This document shows positions 1-10,852 of a DNA stretch of 64,000 nucleotides, one piece after another. The notes beneath the pieces are model-generated. The model was not told the DNA's origin. It did not search any database and was given only the letters and a program-made list of their open reading frames with translations. A program made the position numbers and the translations under genes. Position 1 is the first letter of the stretch. Each line of letters starts with the position of its first letter. The stretch comes from Ceratodon purpureus (lineage: Eukaryota; Streptophyta; Bryopsida; Pseudoditrichales; Ditrichaceae). Location of the stretch: the NCBI GenBank assembly GCA_014871385.1, contig CM026426.1, forward strand, positions 28,851,037 through 28,915,036, given 5' to 3'.

Positions 1-1
1 A

Positions 2-1837
2 AAGGCACCTACGGTAGTGAAGAGGAAGTTTCAGTTTTGCGGTGGAAAGATTCCCGGCCCTTTGACATAGGAGGAGATGGATGGTATAAGGCCAACATAC
101 CCCACGTCAGTTCAACGTCCGTGTCCCAGTGCTTCTACACACGGCACTCTATACGGTGGATCCGAACCCTCGTACAATGATACCGAAGAGGACCGAAATG
201 TCTCCAGTGCTGCACCTAGTAGGGCCGGCTCGAATACCACTAGAAGCTTGCGGCAACAGGACATGAGTGAAGCACTCCAGATCTCCAAGCGAAAGGAGCT
301 GGACGTGTTGTGGTCATCCTTCTTTTACGAAGCCAAGGTCGCATTCAACGTGGCCAAGCACCCAGCATTTATTAAGGCGGTGAGCACAACAGCGGCTGCC
401 GGATTTGACTACAATCCCCCTTCCTATGACGCGATGCGAACAACGCACATCAAGGAAAAAAAGAAGTTAATCAAGGCAAAGATTGATGAACGTACGAAAA
501 CCTCGACCGAGTTATACGGGGCTACCATTTGCTCCGATGGTTGGGATAATGTGAATCGCCGACCGTTGATGAATGTCATGCTAGTATGTGCGGCAGGCGA
601 TGTATTTCTTGGGTCTGTTGATACGACTGGCGAGAAGAAGTCAATGGGATATATTGCCGGGGAGATGAAGAAATATATTCGAGAAATTGGCCCTCAGAAT
701 GTTGTCCAGATTTGTACGGACAATGCAGCCAACATGCTTGGCGCCATGGATAATATCCTAGAGGAGTATCCTCACATGTACAAGCAGGGCTGTTGTGCCC
801 ATATTCTAGATCTTCTTATGGAGGACTTGGGCAAGGAACGCTTTGTGAAGGATTTGGTCGCCAAAGCTAAACACGTGTGTCATTACATTGGGAGACATCA
901 TGTTCCTATGGCCCTTTTCCGCAAATTTGAACCGAAGTTGTCTTTGGTGGTTCCCGCTGAAACCAGATTCGCTTGTAACTATCTGATGATAGCGGGCCTT
1001 ATGGAGGTTAAATTTGCTTTGGAGCAAGTGGTCATGGCAGCGGAGTGGTTCGATTATGTCGACAGTTTATTCAACCAAACCAAGGGGGTGCGTAATCATG
1101 CACGCGCAAGCCTAGTGCGTCAAACAATTCGTGATGATGGGTTCTGGCATCAGTGTGACAACTTCAAGCACCTGGTGAAACCAGCCCTGGTAGCTCTCAG
1201 AACCTTCGATGGAAACCAGCCGGCAATGGGCAAGGCATGGGTTACAATGAGCAACCTAAAGGATCACGTCTACAGTCTCCGAGGAGACCCTTGCTTTTTC
1301 CCACCAGTCATGGCAACAAGGATGGAGATGCGATTCGACCGTAGATGGGACATGATGCACACCGATCTTCATTATGCCGCGGCGCTCTTGAACCCTTGGA
1401 CCAAAATGCATAAAGGCTTACAAGCCATAGGAGAAGCGAAGGCGGCTCTCAATCGGGTGTTTGGTCAGGTGGGTGGGCAAATGGAAATTCCATTTGCCGT
1501 TCTTATGAAAGAGATGATCGAGTTTGACGAGGGACGTGGCCCTTACAGCCCCGAAGTGACCATCGATATCAAAGGTTTGAATCTGGAACCCCATCAATGG
1601 TGGCAGAGGATTGGAGGGGGGCCCTTTGCAATCATTGCGAAGCGCATTTTATCTCACGTCTGCTCCGCCTCATCGTGTGAACGGAATTGGAGCTTGTATT
1701 CGTTTGTCCACAACAAGGTACGCAACCGCCTGGGGTTGAAGAAGCATGAGGCCTTGGTGTACATTTATACGAACAGCAAACTCCTTCGTGAACGCCCAAA
1801 GCCCAACCCCCTCAGACGGTACGAGAACAATGCATAG
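2..1837 (+). pseudogene. hAT-family transposase (5' end beyond window)
   Basis: A 586-residue open frame starts at 77, but the same frame continues upstream to base 2 across a TAG at 68-70. That upstream part reads FCGGKIPG, which resembles half of a BED-type zinc finger, so the true start lies left of the window. Visible regions are a DUF659-like block from about residue 145 (SDGWDNVNRRPLMNVM), CTDNAANMLGA near residue 214, a CCAHILDLLMEDL block near 240, and the C-terminal hAT dimerisation region at about 519-575 (SSCERNWS, HNKVRNRL, KKHEALVYI). Known members of this family cut and paste DNA in the nucleus and leave 8-bp target duplications; I could not locate the terminal inverted repeats. 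The frame ends at TAG 1835-1837 but stays open in the same frame after it (see the 1838-4264 entry). Family call is secure; activity is unlikely with the TAG at 68. Confidence 0.85.
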
Positions 1838-4264
1838 TCAGAGGAGTCAGATCCGGAGAGAGATCCAAGGGAAGAGGACGGAGATGACGACGATCATTAC
1901 ATACCAGTTGACCACGCAGACGGTGGGGATGATGATGTCTGGGGACATGATAACAACCACGTTAACACGAATGGGCACAACGACGGTAATGGCAATGGAC
2001 GCGGTGACGCTAACCGCAACAATCCTCGTGACCGCAACAACCACGATGATAACGGTGATGCGTACGACTTCAACAATGAACCAGAATATAACCAGGGAAA
2101 CCCGGACATGAACATCTATGGAGATGAATTACCCACACTCCCGGTATTTGATGAAGCGGCTAATGCAGAAGGAAGAGACACACGTGACCAAGAAGATGCT
2201 ATTCCAGTCCATATCAATCTCAAGAACAATGACGGGGTTGCAGATGATTCATCCAGCGAGGACCATCTTGGCAACGATATCCATGCTGGCAATGATGACG
2301 AGGACAATGACGAAGGGGGTGATGGAAGTCATGGACGGGCTGCAAATGGACCTCATTGGACCGGCCTCGTTAGTGGGGAGGGCAACTGGGAACCGTTCCG
2401 CACAAGGAGACTCAAGTTTGCTTCAAGAGATTCCTCCTGCTCAGGAGAGAAGGACCGTTCACGCAATCCCCGCACGAACTGTGCCTCCATCGCAACCCAC
2501 TGATATAGGGGGTAACGAACCAGATACAATCGTGGATGGAGGCCTGGCTCGGAGGCCCACGGGTTCAATGGGCGCAAAAATAGCTCGACTCCTTAGATCA
2601 TCTGATGCGGCGAGGCCTCCACTCAATCGAGTTGGTGGTAGTCGGCGTGGTGCCTCCACCGCCAACCAAGTCGCCGTGGCGCCAGCTATACACGACGCCG
2701 TACAGAATGTGGCCCAGCGTGGTGCGAAGAAGTCCACAGACAGGGTTGTTAGGAAACCACCATCACAAGAACCTCGTGGAGGAACACGAAAGTCAAGCAA
2801 AAGAATCGGATCTGATCCCCTTCCATTCTATACTGGGTACACTGAAGGGGGGCCGTTTTCTGGAACTGGGGTTGTTCCAGAGCTAACATTGGAGTATTAC
2901 GAATGTCGTAAACGGGAGGCGATTACCCGTACATACGTTGACAAAAGGGAGACCGGAATTAAGAACTTGAAGACCAAGTTGGAAGAGTATTTGTGGAAGA
3001 AGCTGGAGAGTTCCGAGAGATATAATGATTGTATTCATTACTTTCATTTCCCTAAGTGGATGGAGCAACAAATAACAACAAACACTACGAACATTGTGCA
3101 TGTGTTTCAGTGTGTCAACAAGAAGCCAAAGGAGGGCTACTCGCAGGCGCAGAAGGAGGAGATAGAGAAGCTCGAATATGTCCAAGATTCATGCACGAGA
3201 TTCTCGAGTAATAGGACGAGGATGAGGCCATGGCTTGAAGCCGGACTGAAAAGCGCAATGGATAAGTACTTGTGGGGAGCAGTGGTTGGAGTTCCAAGAG
3301 GGGTCAAGTTGGTTCCGCTGTCAGGCACAAAGGAAGGCGGTTATGGTAAAGTCCAAAAATTACGTATTGTTGGCATGCAAACCATACCTGAGACTTGTGT
3401 CTTTGCGGGGAAGATGTCCAAGGCTACTGACGAGACCCAGAAGCGGTACAAGACATCAATAGAAGCCATGGTTTGCAGGATTGACCATCCCGGCGTTATT
3501 AAGTTTTTTGCGGTCAATGACTGGACGATCGAAGCCTACACGCTTTGGTGGAATGGGGATTGCCTTCAGAATTTTCTGAACAGGTTTAATTCAAATATCA
3601 GTGAGGGTACTCAGAACCGTAACATCCACAAGCAGATCGATATGCCTATGGAAACACGTGACCGTGTTAAGGCCTTCCGCACCCATAGGGCCAAGCTAGC
3701 TTGGGCACTGATCTGTATTATGGACCGGGTCCATAAGGGGTATTTGCAGCATAATGACATCTCCCCGGGAAACGTCTTGCTTCACTTCCCAGAGGATAAA
3801 GTGAGCGAAGTTTACATTGGAGTATGCGATTAGGGCCTTGCAAGTCGGGTGTGTGAGACAACTCCTTCAAGATACGGTTACCCAACTGGTGAGGCGCGTA
3901 CGGCTGCCTTCAAGGAACGTGGTACTTTTGTCGCTCCAGAGTTGTGGTACACTTATGGTAAGCCAAATTCGGTGACCTCATATGAAACTCTAAGGAGGAG
4001 ACATCTATATATGCAGGCTCCCGATGCGTACTCGGTTGGAGTGGTAGCAAACATGATTTGGAAGGACTGGACGACTTCGACCTTTTCAAGGATGCAGTGG
4101 GGAAGGGTAAATTTGCGATGGCGTTGAAGGAGCTCACAAATCCCGATCTCAAGAACCGGTCCACCTTGCAGTTGGTCCACGCTACTCTAACAGCCCCCCC
4201 CCTACAATTTCTAGATCCCAGAGTGTTGTTATTGCAAACATATTTAGAAGTACGCAGGTACTGA
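1838..4264 (+). pseudogene. acidic linker plus protein-kinase-like domain, in frame behind the hAT transposase
   Basis: After TAG 1835-1837 the transposase frame runs open to 2503 as a very acidic, Asn/Asp/Gly-rich linker. The reading then shifts by one frame between about 2390 and 2500 and continues to 3832. Residues coded near 2880-3100 are helical and charged. A kinase fold follows: glycine loop GTKEGGYGKV (about 3320-3350), Lys in FAGKM (about 3400), a catalytic loop reading HNDISPGNVLL instead of HRDxxxxN (about 3750-3783), the DFG position reading CD-stop-GLA with TAG at 3832, an APE motif (VAPELW, about 3928-3945), and DAYSVGV as the F-helix Asp. Another shift near 4057 leads to a C-lobe tail ending at 4264. 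The W-to-TAG change is a single transition. It could be a kinase captured by the transposon, or a separate gene placed next to it by chance. Kinase homology is fairly clear; the fusion is inference. Confidence 0.7.
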
Positions 4265-4559
4265 CAACAATGTGATATTCCCAGTTCTCCATAAGAGGGG
4301 ACATTCATTAGAGAAAATTTGAGGTTCTGGGATGCCCAAATCCGAAATTGGAATATCCGGATTTTGTCAAAATAAAAATTGCCAAGAAATTCCACATGCA
4401 GATTGCCATGGTGGAGTATAAGGCGGTGACATCAGATTTTGAATGGGTGGGAGCCAATCGCGGATGGTGGTCCTGGATAATGCTGGATAGTGAAAAGATA
4501 ATCGAGGATCCTTGTTGGGAGTGGGGTGTACCTCGGTTTTGGGGCCTTGGCAGTCCTTG
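4265..4559. other. no gene recognised; 3' flank of the hAT/kinase unit
   Basis: Open frames here are short, overlap on both strands and show no family resemblance. The hAT terminal inverted repeat should lie in or just past this stretch if the kinase part belongs to the element, but its partner would be outside the window on the left. Confidence 0.5.
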
Positions 4560-4640
4560 GGTGGCAACACCCACACACGTGTTGGGGCGGCGTAGTGGAT
4601 GTCCTTGTTGGCAACACCATCACACGTGCTGGAGAGTCGG
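4560..4640. promoter_or_regulatory. near-palindromic GGCAACAC/GTGTTGG motif upstream of gene A1
   Basis: The 26 bases at 4560-4585 begin GGTGGCAACACC and end CACGTGTTGG, with CAACAC and GTGTTG as inverted halves. A second GTTGGCAACACC...CACGTGCTGG block follows at about 4606-4634. The same 26-base pattern recurs at 20110-20139 and 20218-20245, upstream of gene B1 on the other strand. It lies about 250 bases before the likely start of A1. It could be a promoter element or a terminal transposase-binding site. Confidence 0.45.
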
Positions 4641-4837
4641 GGCTGGTAGTCGCGCCGGAATTCGATGAACCTTGATGTGACCATAGATGGTCAACGGTGA
4701 TTTTGGGTGGGAAATGTGGGATGATTGGTTGTTTGAGTTTAGGAAGAATCAGCTTGCAATTGTTGCTGTGATGTTGTTGCTAGTGAAGAACAGTGTCGAA
4801 ATTCTTTGAATCGAAAGTTCTTGAGGTAGTTGGAAGT

Positions 4838-6308
4838 ATGGAGAACCGCCGACCAACTTCGCAGGTTGCTGCAGTTGTTCTTCACAGCACTTACAACGCC
4901 GATGGGGAATGGATTCCAACGAGGTATGAGCGGATGTCATGGGTGAGGCTGAATCCTAGGAGTATTGGGGCTTGGGCTAGAGATGCGCGACGCCATAGCG
5001 GCGATGACATGAGGGGAGCCTACAAGGCTCAGATAAGGGATTTTAAATTCAAGGTAGATCATCGCAAGGTTGTCACCAACAAGGCGGAACTGCAGTCCGT
5101 GTTGGTGAGGCATGCCTACACCAGGCATCAGGTGCTACTGGATCCACAGATTACTCGGGATCCGGTTCCATGCAATTGTGAGTCACGACTAACTCTGAGC
5201 TAACCATCAATTTTCTCATGTGGCCATCCCTTTATGACGAGGAGTCGTTAATTTTGTGGTTTGCTTTGGGTGTTGGGAACAGTTTTATACCAGTCGTATT
5301 TTGAAGATTGGGTCGACCCTGATTCCATACTGGGAGTGATCATGGTTGTGCACAGCGATGTTGGTGAGGCAACTCGCAATGGGCGGTCGTATAAGGAGCT
5401 GCTTGATGTTGGCATCTTTTTCTCTAATCTTGTCTATGTTCCACCTACGCCAGGGCTTTTGTATGGATCAGTCGAGCCATTGCTATTGCCATCATTCAGT
5501 GATCCGGAGTGGCCTCTCCTAGATATGCATACTAGTGAGGCATTTAGAGCTAAACTGTATGCAGACTTTCAGTCTGTAACAAAGTCCACCACTGGGAGCC
5601 GTATGGGCCACCTCCAGTGGTTTCTTCCTCTACATGTCTTCGTAGACCTTTTTGCTGCAGCTGAAGACACTATGAGAGGAAAATCCACGTTGTATATTGT
5701 GGAGAATCCCTCGGAAGAAGTGTTCACATCTCTGATGGATCCAGGTTGGCAAACCAAAGTGGTGTTTGGTAAGGATATTGTGCGGTGCACAATATCCTTA
5801 CCTTCTGTAACTTTCAGGTGTGTTGCCACTGTTGTCATCGTTTGATGCTTGTTGCCACTGTTGCCACTGTTGCCATTGTAATGCCATTTCTGCATGCTAT
5901 GACCGAAGCTCTCTTGTGTGAAGCTCTCGTATGTGTTTATTGCACGGGTACCACGTTGGAAGATGAGTGTTGTACTCGAACTTTAAATACGGGAGGGAGC
6001 GTCTGGCGCAAGATGGTGTAACTTGGGAACAAATTGACCAAGTGCGGGAAGAAGACATGGTGGTGCTTCCATGTTTTTTTCAAGGTCTGCCAGTGGCACG
6101 GTTTGAAGTTGGTCGAGGGTGGCTGTTGTCACATATTCGTCGAGAGGTTGCTATCACCCTGGGCGACGTGGCTCCAGAGGAATTCCGCTTTGTGCTCAAG
6201 CGAGTTGGGTATCCACACGTCAAGGTGAACCGCAGACACGAAGGTTCCAACACTGTATCACAAGTTCTACCACCGTGGACTTTTGAGATAGTAGCACTTA
6301 CTAGCTAG
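4838..6308 (+). pseudogene. gene A copy 1: unknown repeat-family protein with possible ubiquitin-like C-terminus
   Basis: Exon 1 is 4838-5177. The in-frame Met at 4838 is preferred over 4793 because it matches the starts of the copies at 30480 and 49439. The donor is GTGAGT at 5178 and the acceptor AG at 5281-5282; joining gives a clean phase-1 codon and continues SYFEDWVDP. Exon 2 runs to about 5815 and carries the family blocks GEATRNG, LLDVGIFF, SEAFRAKL, WFLPLHVFVDLF and DPGW. Comparison with the other copies shows extra DNA at about 5816-5955, including TTGCCACTG repeats, then the C-terminal part to 6305 with a TGA near 5961. The final block (FEVGRGWLLSHIRREV, then ITLGD and an EEFRFVL run) has the spacing of a beta-grasp, ubiquitin-like fold; that is a guess. 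No family is recognised with certainty. It converges on gene C1. Confidence 0.65.
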
Positions 6309-7829
6309 TTTAGAGCTTAGAGTGGCTAGTGCCGCAGGTGTATTTTTAAGTAGACACGTTGTAAACACGCGAGGCAGTTAAACGGATGTAGACCTGGAAA
6401 GGTAGTTTTGTATACATCTCAAGCTGAATAGGAACTATGGCTCAGCCATGGTTGAATTCTAGCTAAATGGTGGAGGTTTCATAAATACACGTTTTTTTTA
6501 TACCCAATTATCCATGTTTCAATTTGTATATTCTTTATTAGCTTATTTGTACCATTCTCAGTGTTCACGAAAATGTGCGATCAGTGTTCACACGAATTCA
6601 GAAAAACCAGATCACCCCAACACAGTTAACCAAACCTCAATATTTTCTTCATTGGTGGCATAAATTACGATGTAATGTGCCTCGCTTTGAATCAGGTGTT
6701 CAAGAAATCTGAACAACCTGCAAATACAACACAGAGAATATAATTCAGTCTGCCTTTGTTGCCACCGCCTTTAAAATAATTTGCCTTTGTTGCCGCCACC
6801 TGCAAATACAACACAAAGAATATAAACTGCTAGCAACATCTAGACGACGTCGATGCGAGTTGCATGCATGTCAACGGTGATTAGAATCGGTCCTTTGGTC
6901 GCTTATCTTGTCCAATTAGAGTTCACCTATCCTCGGAAAAAAGGCTGATTAAAGCAGTGAAGCAACAACTCCAAAGTATCATTCTTGAGCTGCAAACTCA
7001 TTCAACAGAAACTAGGCTGTGCCTCATTGGGTAACATAAAAGAACACAATCATACAAGCCAGGCACATATGAACACCGCAAATCCTTCATTGAAAGATTC
7101 TCCAATGCATAGTATGGAGACTGAACTAAATGAATTCGTCAGTAAGCTCGGGAAGAGGAAACAGAGTGTAGAATTGTAACGCGTGAAGTGGAAACAAGCG
7201 AAGTGGAAACAGAGTGAAGAGGAAAGACCATGGAGTGGAAACAAAGGGGAAGTGGAAACGTCCATGAAGTCATGAAGTTGTGAAAAAATGCCAACTTTTT
7301 TTTCATCAAAATGTTCAGCACAAGGCCACGAAGTGAATGGAGTACAGGCTTAGCTATTATAAACACTACAACCACTTTGGTACTAACGCCATGATAATAA
7401 AACTCGGCCGCTAACATCTTTGAACTAAACACTAGGTCGATATGCTCTGCTCAACGGTCGATATGCTCTGCTCAACCAACAAATCAAGTGACACTGGGGA
7501 GGAATGTGGCGCTGGTGGCAACTTGCCAGTACTTGGCTTGTTGGAAGAACGGCTTGGCTCGTCCTCTGCAGCTGTTGGGCATGGTTCAACGTCCCGAACA
7601 AGGCTTGTACCTTCCTAGAGCCCCCTCTTGAACTCTTCTAGCTTTTGTTTTACTGTTTAGTGGGCAACACATCTAGCATTAGTACTTATTTCTTTAGAGA
7701 GACAACGCTGTTCCAAACGAACACATGGACAATTCCGGCACATTAAATCATAACTGAAATTGTAAGCATGATACTAAACTAAAAAGAACCTTGGCTAAAA
7801 TTCTGAAAAATGCAGGGAGCAAAAAAACA
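6309..7829. other. intergenic stretch between convergent A1 and C1 with small tandem repeats
   Basis: No convincing gene. Two copies of a TTTGCCTTTGTTGCC-type motif lie at about 6753-6800; it recurs in the inverted repeats at 9770-9850 and 15200-15340. An AGTGGAAACA motif repeats four or five times at 7183-7262. A 22-bp unit (GGTCGATATGCTCTGCTCAA core) is duplicated at about 7434-7478. The first 200 bases are probably the 3' untranslated region of A1. Confidence 0.5.
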
Positions 7830-9369
7830 CTAAAACTTACTGTGATGCGCCAAGGTTGCAACGGCCACATTGACAACTTCACTGTGTATGCTGCCAGCGG
7901 GTCGGCTAGCAAGTGGTTTGGGATGTGGGAACGCTGGAATAAATGGAGAAATTGGTGGTTGAGGCGATGGACCCTTTACCTTGACCTTCGTTTTGGCCAC
8001 CTTTGGAGCTGGTCGACCTTGAGCATCGCCAGCATCTTCTCTCATTCGCTTCACAAAGCCAGAGTCTGGTGGACTCGATAGACATTTGCCTTTGCTGTCA
8101 CGAGAGACTGGACTAGAGCGCTCCAGCCCATCAAACCCCCATGATTCCAACCAACTTGCATCACCGAGTTTGCCGCAGAGAGGGCAATTGCCACGTCCCG
8201 AAATCAGCGCTGGAACCAAGCACCAAGGGTGAAACAAACAACCACATGAATATGGCACTGCACAGTTTGAAACAAAGAGGTAGTTGTAGCATCTACACGC
8301 TGAGTAAAGGTTAATTTTAAGAGGGACGCCTGCTTCGGACATATTCTTCCCAACAGGGCGTTTCGGCTTGATAGAATGCTTCGCAATTCTCTTAGATGCA
8401 CAATTCTTCTCGAGTTGGCGCAGCTGCTCTTGGGAACTCCGGTAAGCTGAACTGTCGCGCTCTAAGGTTGATGCCAGCGTTGCTGCTTCCTCTTGGGCGG
8501 CCTCCAATGCATCGTTGTTTGCAGCAATTGCTTTGCTGATCTCCCGTTGCTCCTTGTCTACATCCGCCTTCTCTTGGAGCTCTTTGGCTGAAGCATGCTT
8601 CTTGCTCCTTCTCCGCAGATCTTCCTTCTTAGAGTTCAACCGCTCATCCTCGATTTCCAACGCCAATATCTGGGCATGCAAACCGAGGTGAGCAAACTTA
8701 TTCTTGTCTAGCGCAGATGCAGACTGCTGGAGTTTTGAAGTCTGCAACTGCAACTCCTTAAGCAATGCATCCACTTTCCTAGCACCGGTGCCAACACCAT
8801 TGTGATGATAATACGTTGCCACCGCCGAGATGATGCCCGCCATCTGTTGCTTCAACGCCGGAGGACTCAGCTTCTGTGGGTTGTTGGCAGCATGGGCTCG
8901 GCGTTCTTGATTCACCTTTGCAGCTGCAGCAGCCCAGTTGACGTTGCTGTCTCGCCCACCACTGTAGTAATACACACATGCGCGTAGAAAAGTTTGGCTG
9001 AATGCTTTGTTGTCGGGAGCATCGCCATATACTCGTTGGTACATCCTCAGATACAAATCCCGTGCTTTGGAGTCTTTACACCGGTCCAGCAAGTAGCGCG
9101 TCTTGTTTGCACCCTACCACTCTATAGAAGAAATCTTGGTCGTGGACAGCAGCTGATCGACCCAGCAAGCATGGTGTAGCAAGGACAAGCTTCTCTCTCA
9201 ACTCTGTTGGAATCCCCTCTAAGTCAAATGGCGCTTCCCAGGTAGACTCTGTATGACACTGTGATGGCACCTCGGACTTCACAACTATTGATTCACGATC
9301 AGTTGCTTCAATTTGCAAAACCGCTTTTCCTCTGTTGGGACGTTGGGATCTCTTGCCCAAGGGAGGCAT
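7830..9369 (-). pseudogene. gene C copy 1: coiled-coil protein with RING-like zinc finger (one frameshift)
   Basis: The first frame starts at 9369 and carries the family signature FDLEGIP...KLVLATPCLLGR and DFFYRVVG. A single frameshift at about 9100-9110 leads into a 420-residue frame ending at 7830. Copies C2 and C3 align across this point, so it is a lesion rather than a gene boundary. Next come RVYGDAP...FLRACVYYY, a NWAAAAAKV motif, NPQKLSPPAL, then about 150 residues of heptad-rich coiled coil (about 8400-8800). The zinc-finger region (about 8165-8305) reads CRC, then NCAVP, SCGCLFHPWC and CPLC, giving a C-C-C-H-C-C-C ligand order like a RING domain. A basic, Pro-rich tail with KVAKTKVKVKG follows. 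RING proteins are usually ubiquitin ligases; whether this one is cannot be told. It is the best preserved of the three C copies. Confidence 0.7.
8430..8456. repeat. 27-base match to the Q repeat inside gene C1 coding sequence
   Basis: Bases 8430-8456 (TTGGGAACTCCGGTAAG then C TGAACTGTC) match 10011-10037 with one mismatch (C against T). They also match the inverted copy near 16213-16239 and a more diverged one near 14577-14602. In C1 they code for part of the coiled coil (SAYRSSQE). Outside C1 the match lies in non-coding inverted repeats. Confidence 0.75.
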
Positions 9370-9762
9370 GGTGGAAACTATTTACCTCGATTACAACAAA
9401 GCTACAGCAACCAGATCGACAACAAGGAGCGGCAGCAAGCTAGAAGTCTAAAGCAGAGCAGGTGATTGAAACAACTGTGGAAACAATGGTGGACACAGTT
9501 CAGAGCAAAGCAACACTAAATCTGGCGGGAATGGTTGATGTACCACAAAGAGGCCATGTTTTGAACCTTAAAAAATTGGGGTTGGTACATTTAGATGATG
9601 GAAGCGCACAACACAGCCGCCAACGAGATGGACACGGCTTGGGACAGTCCTATGACCCCCGTAGACTTAGTGGGGCAGTCGTTGTCAACTAGGTGAATAG
9701 TACTGGGAGTAGCCTGTTGACTTTCATCCCCTTTCTTACGGCTTGTATGAAACAGTATTATA
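9370..9762. other. 5' flank of gene C1; no gene recognised
   Basis: This should hold the promoter of C1. I see no clear TATA box. GGCAGCAAGC- and CAACAAGG-like runs are similar in flavour to sequence before gene A3. A short + strand open frame at 9462-9692 has no support. Confidence 0.4.
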
Positions 9763-10075
9763 CTTTGGTGTAAGCCTTTGTTTCCACCGCCTTTAAATTA
9801 GTCTGCCTTTATTTCCAGCGCCTTGAATTAGTCTGCCTTTGTTTCCATCGACCTTAATCAGTCTTGAATCAGTCTATTATGTTTTTTCTGGTCATTGATC
9901 CACCCCCTTGATCCAATATATCATCAACAATGATTACCCAAGTATTCTGATGAAGCATAAAGTATTTGGGCATTGAGATCTTTTAGAGAGATATTTTAGA
10001 ATTAGTACTGTTGGGAACTCCGGTAAGTTGAACTGTCAAGGGACTCTTGGATTTAGTAACATCTCTAAGGGGCAA
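9763..10075 (+). repeat. left inverted repeat (blocks P and Q) of a 5.6-kb structure
   Basis: Block P begins CTTTGGTGTAAGCC at 9763 and contains about three copies of a GTCTGCCTTTGTTTCCA-type unit, then GGTCATTGATCCACCCCCTT and ATGATTACCCAAGTATTC. Block Q (about 9970-10075) contains ATTGAGATCTTTTAGAGAG and TTGGGAACTCCGGTAAG. Both recur in reverse complement at 14525-15340 in mirror order, so this reads as a terminal inverted repeat. The flanking bases do not give an obvious target duplication. Confidence 0.7.
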
Positions 10076-10129
10076 AACAATTTATTTAGATTAATTACTG
10101 CGTAGGAGGTTGTTGTGAAATTCATGTTT

Positions 10130-10850
10130 GACTTGAAATTTAAAGTGATTACCTAAACAAATTAAAGAATTACCTAATTATGAAAGATACATTCCTCCAC
10201 TCATATCTGATCATTACAAATCAAATAAATTTTTATTGAACCAATCAATGGTTCCAAGTTCTTCTAATTTCTGGACATGGAATGAGAAAATTCAAAGTCC
10301 TATTTTAAATAAGTCCATTGAAATTTTTGCAAAAATTGGAAACTTTAATATAACTTCCTATGCTTTTTCAAATGATTCTTTATTTGTTTTTGATACACCA
10401 CGCCAAGGAGTTAATGGACGGCATTGGTCCAAGAATGATTATACTTTATTTGGAACAAATTTAAAAAAGATGGACTTCTTCAATTTCACGTTGGAATGTA
10501 ATTCTCTTATTGCCAATAGACACCTCTGCACATGAGATACTTTCTTATCTTGAAATAAATGATGAACACATTATAATGCAAGGTAATTGGGGGTATCCTA
10601 AACAACATAAAGGCAAAATTTTACAAGATAATAATCAACAAAACTCAATATGTTTTCAACAAAAATCCAAAATTATTTTTATTTTCTCTTACCAAAGTCA
10701 AAGTGCTCCATCTTTAAATTTTCCATTAAAGTTTTTAAGTGAACCGTTGCCACTCATATTTACTAAAGATGAAGTTCAATATGTATCTAGTGAGAGAGGA
10801 ATATTGAATTTTAATTACTTAATAGAGTGTTATTTACAGGGTTGTTCAAA
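10130..10850 (+). pseudogene. AT-rich gene of unknown function, 5' part
   Basis: From about 10160 a frame reads YERYIPPLISDHYKSNKF, then FWTWNEKIQSPI, FDTPRQGVNGRHW and CNSLI. It shifts near 10515 into HEILSYLEINDEHI, QGNWGYPKQHKG and LIECYLQGC, where it meets the GC-rich block at about 10850. Base composition (about 30% GC), Asn/Ile/Lys-rich codon use and sustained protein-like sequence make this look like a genuine former gene unlike its neighbours. The likely continuation is at 12610-13025. I do not recognise the family. It sits inside the P/Q inverted repeats. Confidence 0.5.
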
Positions 10851-10852
10851 TA

